A stretch of DNA of 64,000 bases, taken from Cryptomeria japonica. Lineage: Eukaryota > Streptophyta > Pinopsida > Cupressales > Cupressaceae. Location of the stretch: NCBI RefSeq assembly GCF_030272615.1, contig NC_081411.1, positions 185,984,449 through 186,048,448 on the forward strand. Reading direction: 5' to 3'. Within the stretch, counting starts at the first letter, position 1. Each line of letters opens with the position of its first letter. A program made the translations under genes and the position numbers. Positions 35,672 through 45,886 of this stretch are shown here, one piece after another. The notes beneath the pieces were generated by a model that saw only the letters and a program-made list of their open reading frames with translations, ran no database searches and was not told the origin of the DNA.

Positions 35672-38600
35672 ATGGCGAGTTCGTCAGGGAGAATAGAGGT
35701 GGAGAAATTTAATGGAAGTAATTTTGAGATGTGGAAGCTGAAGATGGAAGATCTGCTAATAGATCGAGATCTTTGGGATGCTGTTGATGCAAATGTCCAA
35801 AGGCCCTCAGATCCTATTGCAGCAGCTCAGTATGATGTTATGGACCGAAAAGCCAAGGGTCTAATCAGACTGTGCCTGGCAGACTCTGTTCTAATCAATG
35901 TCCATGAAGAAAACTCTGCAAAGAAGCTATGGACTAAGCTTGGTGAGATGTATCAAGTGAAATCTTTATTAAATTAAATTTTCTTAAGAAAGAAATTGTA
36001 TTCCTTGAAGATGGAAGAGGGTGGACGAATTGCAGACCACCTAGAAGCATTCAATATGATTGTGGCTCAATTAGTATCCGTCGGTGTTAAGATGGATGAG
36101 GAGGAGAAATGTCAGATCTTGCTTTGTTCTTTGCCTGATTCGTGGGATTCTCTTGTTATGGCTATCGGTAGTACTTCTGTTGTTTTGAAATCTGAAGACG
36201 TGGTGGGTGCCCTACTCGGTGAAGAGATGCGAAGGAAGGTATCCATCAGTTCAAAGGAAGCCCTAACCGTTCGTGGAAGACCTAAAGAGAAAGGCAAGAA
36301 GAATGAGAAGCGCGGCAAGTCCAAATCCAAAGGGAGATCGAAATCTCCTAGAAAGTCCAAAGTCATTTGCTGGAACTGCGGTAATCCGGGTCACATCCGT
36401 AAGGACTGCAAAGAAGAAAAGAAGAAGAAAAAGAAAAAGTTTGATTCTGATTCTGAGTCCGACAAGGAAGATGGCGATGCATTTATTGCGGCTTTGGCGA
36501 CTCATGCAGGTAATGATGCCTGGCTAATTGACTCAGGTGCATCTTTTCATATGACTTCCAATAGAGATTGGTTTTCTGAATATGAAGGATTTAATGGAGG
36601 TAAGGTGTACTTGGGTGATGATTCACATCTAGACATTGTTGGTCAAGGTAAAGTTAGAATTAGGTTTTCTGATGGTAGAATAAAAAGGATTAATGGTGTG
36701 TTGCATATCCCTGGATTAAAACGAAACCTGTTATCTGTGAGCAAACTGATAGATGTAGGTGTGCAGGTAGTCTTTTCTGAAGCAGGATGTAAGATGATTA
36801 AGGGTGCTATGGTAGTTGCTAGAGGTGTCAGGTTTGGCACTTTGTATAAGCTTGAAGCATACATTGTTGAGTGTAATAGCACTTCTGTAAAAAGTAAATC
36901 TGCGGATACTTCACTGGAAGATTTGAAGGTTTCACCTTCAGCAGATGGTAATGGTTTTTGGGTACCTAAGGGTGCTCTTTCGTCTGAAGCAAAGTTACCT
37001 ACAGAGAAGACTATGTTATGGCATCAGAGACTTGGCCACATTGGAGAAAAGGGTCTAAGGACTTTGAAAAATAAAAATCTTGTTGAAGGTTTGAATGATT
37101 GTAATCTTGACTTTGATTTCTGTGAGCATTGCATTTATGGAAAACAAAACCGCGTTCAGTTTTACTCGAGTTCTCATAAAACTTGTGGTGTTTTGGATCT
37201 TATCCATTCTGATGTGTTTGGTCCAGTAGATGTCTCTTCGATTGGAAAATCCACATATTATGTTTCATTTATTGATGATTTTAGTAGAAGGACATGGGTT
37301 TATTTTCTAAAGAGTAAATCTGAAGTTTTTAGTCATTTTAAAGAATTTAAAGCAATGGTTGAGTTGCAGACTGGAAAGAAAATAAAATGTTTGAGAAATG
37401 ATAATGGCGGTGAGTTTTGCTCTAATGATTTTGATAGATTCTGTAAAGACTGTGGAATTAACAGGCAGAAGACAACTCCGTATTCTCCACAGTAGAATGG
37501 AGTTGCAGAAAGAATGAACAGGACACTGATGGAGAAGGCTAGGAGTATGTTGAGTGGTGCTGGTCTTGAACAAAAGTTTTGGGCTGAAGCTGTTGCCACT
37601 GCTTGCTACCTGATTAACAGGTCTCCTACATCAGCTCTTGTTGATAAAACGCCTATGGAAGCATGGTCAGGTCACAAGCTTTCATTGAGACATCTTAGAG
37701 TTTTTGGTTGCGAGGCATATGCACATGTGCCAAAGGAGAAGCGAACAAAGTTGGAGAACAAGGCTGTGAAATGTATCTTCATCAGGTATAGTTATGGTGT
37801 GAAAGGATACAAGCTTTGGGACCCTGTTGCACAAAAGGTAATTCACAGTAGAAGTGTTATTTTTAGAGAAATTAAGTCTCCTTCTGTTACATTGCAGCCA
37901 GAACAGACTAAAAAAGAAGATGTGATTCAACTTCCTTCTACACCTGAAAGAGTTGAATCGAGACCCCTAGATAGGCAAGAATTTGAGGAGAGCTCGTCTA
38001 GCTCTGAATCTTCAGAAGAGGAGGAAGAACCTCCAACTCAGCTTGTTCGAAGGTCTACAAGACATAGACAACCACCTGAAAGGTATTCACCTGATGATTG
38101 GAGATGTATTTTTGCTCTGAATACTAGTGTGGATGAACCAAAATCTGTAGAAGAGGCATTAGGTATGAATGATGCAGAATCCTGGAAGATTGCTATGGAG
38201 GAAGAAATGGCAGCTTTGAAAAATAATGATACATGGGATCTTGTACCATTGCCTGAAGGACGAAAACCTGTTGGTTGTAAATGGGTGTTCAAGAAAAAGA
38301 TTGGTTCAGATGGAAGCATTGAGAAGTATAAAGCAAGGTTGGTTGCAAAAGGCTACTCTCAGGTTGAGGGTGTTGATTACGGTGAGATATTTTCTCCTGT
38401 TGTAAAAATGACGTCCATTAGATTTTTGCTTTCTATTGCTACTGCTTATGATTTAGAGGTTGAGCAAATGGATGTGAAAACTGCTTTCCTTCATGGTGAT
38501 TTGGAGGAAGATATTTATATGACACAGCCAGAGCACTATGTGGTGAAAGGCAAAAGTAATTTGGTCTGTAAATTAAAAAAATCTTTGTATGGCCTCAAAC

Positions 38601-39715
38601 AAAGTCCTAGAATATGGTACCAGAAATTTGATACATATGTGTTGAGTTTGGGATTTGAACGTTCTAAATCAGATCACTGTGTTTATTATAAATCTTATGG
38701 TGATCATTTCTTATTCATTGCATTGTATGTTGATGATATGTTATTCATTGGTAAAGGGAAAGGTATGATTTCAGAACTGAAGTCTCAGCTCGCTACTAAA
38801 TTTGAAATGAAAGATCTTGGTGTAGCAAAGCACATTCTTGGGATGGAAATTAGAAGAGATAGGGTAAACAGAAAGCTATGGCTAGGCCAGAGTAAGTATG
38901 TGAATTCAGTGTTACAGAGGTTCAACATGCAGAATTGTAGACCATTGAGTGTTCCTTTTACAGTTGGAATGAAACTATCTATTTCAGATTGTCCTACATC
39001 CCCATTGGAGATGGAAGACATGAGCAGAGTGCCTTACCAGAGTGCGGTTGGAAGCTTGATGTATGCTATGGTCTGTACTAGACCAGACATTGCCCAAGCA
39101 GTGGGAGTACTTTCTAGATATATGTCTAATCCTGGTAGAGTTCATTGGGATGCAGTCAAAAGAATCTTCAGATATTTGAAGGGTACTTTAGAGTATTCTT
39201 TGTGTTATCATGGTAATTCAGTTGGAGACATGACTTCTCTTGATTTCCATGGTTATGTGGATTCAGATTGGGCAGGTGATATTGATAGCAGAAGATCCAC
39301 CAGTGCTTATGTGTTTACTTTGTTTGGTGGTGCAATTAGTTGGATGAGTAAGCGACAGGCTATGGTTGCTTTATCCACTACTGAAGCAGAGTATATGGCA
39401 GCTACTCATGCTTGTAAAGAGGCCATTTGGCTTAAGAGACTGTGTTCAGATATTGGAATAAAACAAGGTACAGTGACAATTTACTGTGACAGTCAGAGTG
39501 CAATTAGCCTAGCTAAGAACCCGACATTTCATGCCCGGACCAAACATATTGATGTTCAGTATCATTTTGTTAGAGATATGGTCGAAGATGGTAGGGTGAA
39601 GCTGGTTAAGGTGGAAACTTTGATGAATGTTGCAGATGCTTTAACTAAGGCTGTGAGCACAGAGAAGTTTAGATGGTGTTCAGAGTCTATGGGCCTTATG
39701 GCCCCTAGCAATTGA
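35672..39715 (+). pseudogene. Copia C gag-pol polyprotein, single frame with two nonsense codons
   Basis: One frame of 1348 codons, interrupted only by TAA at 35975-35977 and TAG at 37493-37495; no frameshift. Domains in order: gag (FNGSNFEMWKLKMEDL near the N-terminus), CCHC knuckle CWNCGNPGHIRKDC (36368-36409), aspartic protease LIDSGASFHM (Asp at 36530), pre-integrase zinc site HQRLGHIGEKGL, integrase (HSDVFGPV, FIDDFSRRTW, NDNGGEF), reverse transcriptase (GCKWVFKKK, LYVDDMLFIG with YVDD at about 38727-38738), and RNase H (DSDWAGDIDSRRSTSAYVF, STTEAEYMA). The first stop lies in gag, the second in the integrase beside the conserved NGVAER motif. The product would make particles and copy and integrate the element. 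Start chosen at MASSSGRIEVEKFNG, the usual Copia gag opening. Confidence 0.95.
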
Positions 39716-39758
39716 TTCATTGTGTTGACATTCCCTTCCACTCATGCAAGGTGTTCGA

Positions 39759-39771
39759 CAAGTGGGAGATT
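39759..39771 (+). promoter_or_regulatory. Polypurine tract of copia C
   Basis: CAAGTGGGAGATT directly precedes the 3' LTR; AGTGGGAGAT is a typical Copia plus-strand primer. Confidence 0.85.
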
Positions 39772-40656
39772 TGTTGGGAAAAATGGTGTCTCAACCTTGC
39801 ATTTATGTGAGGTTACTATTTATAGTAAGTTTTCATTTGAGCACGAAATGGTGCGAAACTCTCCCTGAAGCTTCTGGTTGGCTAGATAAGCATTTCGGTA
39901 AAGTTGCATTGCAAGGTCACAACTAGTTTTGAAGATATTAAAGTTTTCGTCTTGGAGGGGTGCAATAAAATGTTTAAACTTAAATTTGGGGACTTTAGAG
40001 GCTCCGAAATGCCCTGAAAAGTGGCTGTAACCGGCAAAGCGGGTTACTAAGTGATAGAGCACTTCGCGAGCTTTCCGGCGCTTCAAACGGTTCGTCAATC
40101 GGACACCCGGTTCTCAAGTTATGGCCTCCGGAAGTTTGTACTCCTGAAATAAGAAAAATAATTTGTATCGGATACATAAATGAGCTGTAAAAGGGAGCGA
40201 AACGTGTTGATGTGTGCTTTAACATGTCATAGAAGGGAGATAAGGTCGGCTACATCTTATTGGGTGGTTTTAGCCCATGGTTTTGTAATACCGTTTGACG
40301 GTTTCTTGTATTGTATCTCCTATTTATGAGGTGTGTGAGATAGAGGTTGTGTGTAAGAGTCCTATGGCTATTGAGTTGCCTTTGAATCTCTGATTAATGG
40401 TACTCCTGCGAAGAGCTTGCTCTGCAAGTATTTTGTAATCTGTCTTTGATTGCTGAATAAAATATTGAGCTACTTTTGGAGGGTGGGGTTTTTCTCCCGA
40501 AAGGGTTTTCCCCACGTAAATCACTGTGTTGTGGTATGATTGCTATTATATCTATTTCTATTTTCTGTAACTGTTGTAATGATCTGAAAAAGTTTTGCAT
40601 TACCCTCCTCTCAAGGTTAGTGTAGGAAGTTGTTTCCGCTACTTAACTTCCTTACA
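39772..40656 (+). repeat. Copia C 3' LTR
   Basis: 885 bp and collinear with the 5' LTR, without indels. Differences cluster at 39840-40060, for example in the CCGAAAT and GGCAAAGCGG segments. Confidence 0.95.
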
Positions 40657-40661
40657 GATAA

Positions 40662-40973
40662 TAGGATTTTAATTGAATTAAAAGATTTAATTCAATTTGG
40701 TTATAATTTGGGGAAATTAAATAAATTAGATTTATTCAATTTAGGATAACTATTTAATTAAATTTGAATTTAATTAAAAGTGGCTAGGGGGATTTAATTG
40801 AATAAAATGATTTATTCATTTAATGGTATGGTGAATTTTATTTAAATAAATTGAATAATTTATTTAACAAAATAGAAGAATGTGGATAATTTAATTAAAT
40901 TGGATTTAATTAAATAGGGAAATGAACATAAAAATATTCATTTTAGGAATATGGTCATTTTTATACGTCTACA
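40662..40973 (-). repeat. Gypsy A 3' LTR, inner part
   Basis: Continuation of the LTR after copia C, matching 58333-58644. With 33494-34662 it gives exactly 1481 bp, the length of the other LTR. It ends CTACA beside the polypurine tract. Confidence 0.95.
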
Positions 40974-40988
40974 TTTTGCCCCTCTTTG
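40974..40988 (-). promoter_or_regulatory. Polypurine tract of gypsy A
   Basis: On the minus strand, CAAAGAGGGGCAAAA abuts the 3' LTR. The same tract lies beside the LTR of gypsy B. Confidence 0.85.
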
Positions 40989-41331
40989 AAGTGACGTGTG
41001 TGCACATGTTATTTCAAAGAAAATGATGTCTTATCATGATTTATGATCGAATGCAATTTTTGTGTCACTCTTTTGATTTGCCAATCGTGCCCCAGATTTG
41101 ATGTGATGCCCCAGATTCGAGATTTGATGGTGATGCCCCCTCGGGAGATGAATCAATTTTTTTGAAATTTTTTTGATTTAAATTGATGAAGTTTGTATGA
41201 TGTTTATGATTTCGTGCATGTAAAAAGTGCACAGATTGATTCATCTCCCGATAAGTTACAACTGTTTTGGTATAAGGGAGACCGCGACCATATTACAGGT
41301 CCAGTTGGCTAACCCTAATTTCATTTTCCTC

Positions 41332-41341
41332 TTATAAAAGG
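41332..41341 (+). promoter_or_regulatory. TATA box of the antisense PMD gene
   Basis: TTATAAAAGG lies 82 bases upstream of the PMD start codon, on the strand opposite to gag-pol. Together with the conserved equivalent in gypsy B, it suggests the PMD gene has its own promoter rather than relying on the LTR. Confidence 0.7.
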
Positions 41342-41569
41342 GGAAAAGGGCTCAAATTAGGTTCATTTGTGTAGTGTTGACTTGTGAAGAAAGAGAATTT
41401 TCTCTAGAGAGAAAATGCCTATTCCTTATCACAGACACCGTTTCGAGCATGTCCGGAGATATCGGAGACCTACAGCGCATGGACCACCAGTAAGTCAACA
41501 TTTTTGACCCCTTTTGGATTTTTTATTTTGTCATTTTTAGTCATTTTTTGTGTTTCAAAGTTCGGATAT

Positions 41570-42045
41570 TTCGTTTTAGCACGTATAAGGATTAGTTTAG
41601 CACATACAAAGTTTAGAGTAGTGCATCGAAGTCAATTTTAGGGGTTGCATCCAATAAAAATAGGCTAGCGCATAAAAGCATTAGGTTAGCACGTGCAGGT
41701 AGAATAGCGCATGCAAAGGTTTGGGCAGCGCGTCGCGCCAACAGGGTAGCGCGTAGGTATGACCTAGCACATAAGAGCCGCTGGGGTTCGCATAGGGAAG
41801 GGGGTTTAGCACGTAGGACTAACCTAGTGCATAGAGCTAAAAGGGTAGCGCTTAGGAAGGGTAGATTAGCGTGTAGGCATAGTCTAGTGTAGGGAATGGG
41901 TTAGGTAGCGCATTGGGTGAAAAGTTCAGCGCGTAGACTAGAACTAGCACATAGGTTAGATAGAATAGCGCGTAGGAGAGGTAGCCTAGCGCGTGGGGGT
42001 TATTTAGCGCATTGAAGGTCTGTTTTAGCGCATCCGAAAATTTTT
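41570..42045 (+). repeat. Array of TAGCGC(A/G)T motifs in the PMD intron
   Basis: About 20 copies of TAGCGCAT, TAGCGCGT, TAGCACAT or TAGCACGT occur roughly every 20-25 bases on the plus strand, within the intron of the PMD gene. The spacer sequences differ, so this is a dispersed motif rather than a tandem unit. The same motif in the same sense relative to its own gene is found in the gag-pol leader (54185-54715 and 56545-57085). Confidence 0.85.
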
Positions 42046-42231
42046 GTAGTTTTGGCCGATTTGAAAATTTATTTTTGTTTGCCTGTCGTGTTTTGATGAA
42101 TTTATCCAAGATGAGTATTTGTATAACTTGTTTTGATGTGCAATTTTCCAAGTTATGTATAGATATCAAGCTGTTGTTTTGATCAGAATATGATGTATTT
42201 GCGTTATCTGTTTCAAGTTCAATGTGTGGGA

Positions 42232-42400
42232 AAGCCTGAGTTGTTTTACAAGCCGATATGGGTTGGAAACTTGAGTTGTTTTTCAAGCTGATATAGGTGG
42301 GAAACTTGAGTTGTTTTACAAGTTTATGTGATTTTGGTACTTGAGTTGTTTTACAAGTTTTGATATGGTTTTTGAAAACTTGAATTGTTTTAAAAGTTGA
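42232..42400 (+). repeat. Five short dyad repeats, ACTTGAGTTGTTTTACAAGT
   Basis: Five imperfect copies of a 35-40 bp unit, each containing a small palindrome (ACTTG...CAAGT) able to form a short stem, in the 3' part of the PMD intron. Confidence 0.8.
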
Positions 42401-44499
42401 TATGAAATGATAGGATTTTGAACTTTGATTGTAGATGAGCAAATTGTTTCATGTTGTTGATGTAAATTTGATTTTGATATCTTTGTGTTTGATGTGGAAA
42501 CTGATATTGGATATGTTTGGTTTGCTGACAGGAGCGATTGGGTATTGTGCAGTTGAGGGAGAGATTCCCGAGACCATGGATGCTAATACCATGTCTGTCA
42601 CAGGCAGATTTGGACATCATAGAGAGATGTGGATTGACCTCTCTTTTAGATATGCCTCGGTTCACTATGAACCGGGGACTTTTGACAGCATTGGCAGAGA
42701 GGTGGCATAGCGACACGAACACCTTTCATTTTTCCATTGGAGAGATGATAGTGACACCAGAGGACTGCTACCGGATTTTGCGCGTTCCTATGGTAGGGGC
42801 ATTGTTACCCTACAAGCAGTCAGAGGAGGGCGGCACAGAGGCACTGCGTCGTATATTTCATGATGAGACTGTCTGTGGATATGAGATCCCCTGGTAGGAG
42901 TTTTTGGATTTGGATTATGCATCACTGCCATCTGTATTGGTAGGATTCATTGGGGGATTCCTTTGTCCTGATCACAGGTCAAAAGGATTTTCAGTGGGAT
43001 GGGGGCTGGTTTTGGAGCAGATGGTCACACAGGGCCAGAGATTTTTATGGGGGTCAGCGATGCTGGCCCATCTTTACAGGAGCCTTCATGAGGTAGTATA
43101 CCTCGGTTACGGTAGCTTATCAGCTGGCATGACCTTATTATAGGTATGGTGCTGGGAGCACATTCCAGCAGCGAGGCCACTGGCAGACAGAAACAAGCCT
43201 GTAGGTGCTGCATATGCCTACGGATATAGAGGTCTAGTTGTCCAGCGTAAGCTGGGCAAACTAGAGCATTGGAGGAGGGTCTTTGATGATATAGATACGG
43301 TCACCTGGAGACCATATATAGGTTGCGAGGTATGGGCAGAGGATGGGATTGAGATGCCTTTTGTTTTCATGACAAGGTATCTGATTGGGAGGACCCCGTT
43401 CGTTATTGAGCAGTTTTTGGTGACCCGAGTTTTGCGGTAGTTCAGGCGGGAGCAGGGGATTCCTCAGGGAGCATGTTTGTATGCACAGTGACAGCAGGAT
43501 GTGGTCAATTGGGGGCTGACTATTGATAGTGCCGTTGCTATAGAGGAGTTTATAGGGCTGGCAGGACAGATCTGGGATTATGCCCCAAACATACAAGATG
43601 CAGGGATGACAGACGAGTTCTCCCGTTTGTTTACTGCGTAGGCAGTGGTGAGGATCTCAGATCCAGAGGAGATGAGGCCAGCATTTGACTCCGATGGCGA
43701 GGAGGGGGGAGATGATGGGGATGATGGAGATGAGGGAGATGATGGAGGAGGTAGAGGAGCCAAAGGGAGGTGGGGTGGTAGAGGTGTGGAGAGAGCAGTA
43801 CGACAGGGGAGGATTGAGAGGGGGAGAGGAGGATTGGCTATCGGAGCTGGGAGAGAGGGGAGAGTGACAGAGGTGCTAGCTATAGTGGGGGGTGAGGAGG
43901 AGGTGGTGAGACCAGCACAGAGGAGGAGGGTAGATATACTCCCACCTCCCATACCCAGGACAGGCCGAGTGGGAGGGGTGGCTCCAACACAGGTACCGCT
44001 GCGGGTTCGAGTGCTAGGTCATGTGGAGGATGCACAGATCCGAACCCTGTAGATTACCGTTCAGCAGCTACAGGCACAGATTTTGACATATCAGTGACAG
44101 ATCTCGCAGTTGACCACTAAGAGAGATACGGAGATAGAGTGGTGGGGTCGAGCAGAGGAGGCATTGGCGACTGTGCAGAGAGCAGCAGCGGGTGGTCCAT
44201 TGAGAGACACCCTTAGAGAGCTGACACGGAGAGTGCAGGAGGCTAAGTATTATAGGTGGCATTATGAGGCTGTAGTACCCAGAGATCGGCAGGTGGAGAG
44301 CTTTGCATAATCGAGATCAAGTTGATCTCGAACTGCTAACACATGATCTCAGAGCCGAGGAGTGACGGGGCCAGCGAGACAGGACCCTCCTGGAGATCCA
44401 GGGGCGAGTGTATCTGGAGCGAGACAAGACCCTCCTGGAGATCCAGGGGCGGGTGCATCTGGAGCGAGACCATCTCCATCCGGAGATAGTGATACTTGA

Positions 44500-45886
44500 G
44501 AGACAGGGTCTCTATTGTATTTTTGGATCTTTTGTATACTTTGTTCTGGACATAGTGTTGAGACACATTTTGTAGATTTTGATCTTTTTTGAGATATATA
44601 TACAGCACCATTTTTTATCGATGTGATGTGTTTATATGGATGCATATTATATGAGTTTTTTTATGTGATGATGCAATATATGATGTAATGCATGATGCAG
44701 GATGTATGCTTTTATATGCTTTGTGAGATGTATCTTGAAAATGAGATGTATGCAATGAATTGTAATATGATATGATGTAAAATGATGTAATAATGATGTA
44801 AGAATGATATGTAATGAATGGTATAAGAATGATATGTAACTATTTGTAAAATGATGTGCAACTAATTATAAAATGATGTGCAACTAATTGTAAAATGAAA
44901 TGCAACTAATTGTCTTTGGAGCATCTCTCATTCTGTATTTGCCATCTGATATAACCATTTATTTGCTTTCTTTGTAAATATAATCATGGAGCATTTATTG
45001 ATTTTTGGACATGTTGAAAATTTATACAAGCATAATGGTATAATTGAACCATAATGACCTGAGTAAAATTTACATGATTTTTGATTTTGCAAGATAGCAC
45101 AAGCGTCAAGGTATAATTGAACCAGGACGACCTGAGTGCGTATTGCATAAACAGACAAGAGTAGATCATTTATATGCATGAAATGGAATCAGGCCTTCAG
45201 TGATATGTATCACGTCTCGAGGCAAATATTCACATAGTACAAGTGATCGCCTCCCAAACAGAAGACTAAGAAAATATTGGAAGTTCCTCATGATCTCTAG
45301 CTTTGAAGCTTGTTATGAGATAAGAAGAAGATTCCAACAATTTAAAAAGTTCAAAATGCAAAATAATCAAGACTTTTATGTGATAATGCAACATTTAGTA
45401 CTTCAGAAAATCATCCATCCTTGAGATTCTTGTGTATTGTTTTTGTTTTGGTTGTTGCGATGAAGTGTAGTTGTGTTTGTTGGATGTCATGTGTCTGAGT
45501 TTTGCAATAGTTGTAATGTCTTGAATGTTTGCAAGTGTTTGAACAATTTAATGCCCCTAGCTGAGTGTACCTCTAGATATGATTATGTACAGTGATTTCC
45601 AAGCCATGGTGGAATGTGATAAGAGAATAGATACAGATGGATAACTCAGGATAGTGACTATGCTAAGTATGTCCTGAATGGATATATGCTAAGTGTCGGG
45701 CGATGGCCAATAGTGTTTTGATGGATAAAATGGCATGGATATAGATAAAAGAGTCGTTCTTTCACAAGGGTGCCTGTTTACCAGGTTTTCACCATTTGTT
45801 TTTATTGTACTTTGTATTTTTGCTTTTTCTAGATTTTTTTTGATTTTTTTTGTTTGTTTTTAGCTTTTTCCGTGCACTAGGCTACC
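44500..45886. other. Gypsy A spacer between convergent PMD and pol
   Basis: No gene. 44640-44920 is rich in ATGATGTAATG-type words. 45770-45790 carries TTTACCAGGTTTTCACC, as in gypsy B. It probably contains the 3' ends of both transcripts. Confidence 0.55.

Larger units (their letters stand above)
34663..40656 (+). mobile_element. Copia C, complete Ty1/Copia element (Tork/Tnt1-like)
   Basis: 5994 bp with two 885-bp LTRs (34663-35547 and 39772-40656), each TGTTGGG...CTTACA, differing at about 20 positions (2.3 percent), most of them transitions. It has a Met-tRNA primer site, one gag-pol frame (35672-39715) with two internal stops, and a polypurine tract. It sits in the LTR of gypsy A. The flanks GGTAA (34658-34662) and GATAA (40657-40661) are the target duplication with one later substitution; the intact LTR at the other end of gypsy A has GATAA at this site. 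The order protease-integrase-RT-RNase H is typical of Copia. Confidence 0.95.
41415..44499 (+). pseudogene. Plant mobile domain (PMD) gene of gypsy A, antisense, two exons, ten premature stops
   Basis: Exon 1, 41415-41489 (25 codons, MPIPYHRHRFEHVRRYRR), ends at a consensus donor CA/GTAAGT. The intron is 41490-42531. Exon 2, 42532-44499, stays in one frame with no frameshift to a final TGA. Residues FTMNRGLLTALAERWHSDT, TFHFSIGEMIVTPEDCYRIL and GFIGGFLCP are characteristic of the PMD (aminotransferase-like) family. The C-terminal part is acidic, Gly/Arg-rich, then Pro/Gly-rich with a duplicated SGARQDPPGDPGA. Premature stops are at 42895, 43141, 43438, 43489, 43639, 44050, 44095, 44308, 44323 and 44344 (first base of each). 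The known plant relatives MAIN and MAIL1 are nuclear and affect transposon silencing; the role of element-borne PMD is not established. Reverse-strand frames at 43578-43952 are shadows. Confidence 0.85.

Noticed and set aside
36112-36505. Minus-strand open frames opposite copia C gag
   Set aside because: They lie fully antisense to a well supported coding frame rich in Lys/Arg codons and have no recognisable motif.
43578-43952. Minus-strand Pro/Ser-rich open frame of 124 codons
   Set aside because: It is the complement of the GGN/GAN-rich tail of the PMD gene; composition explains the open frame.
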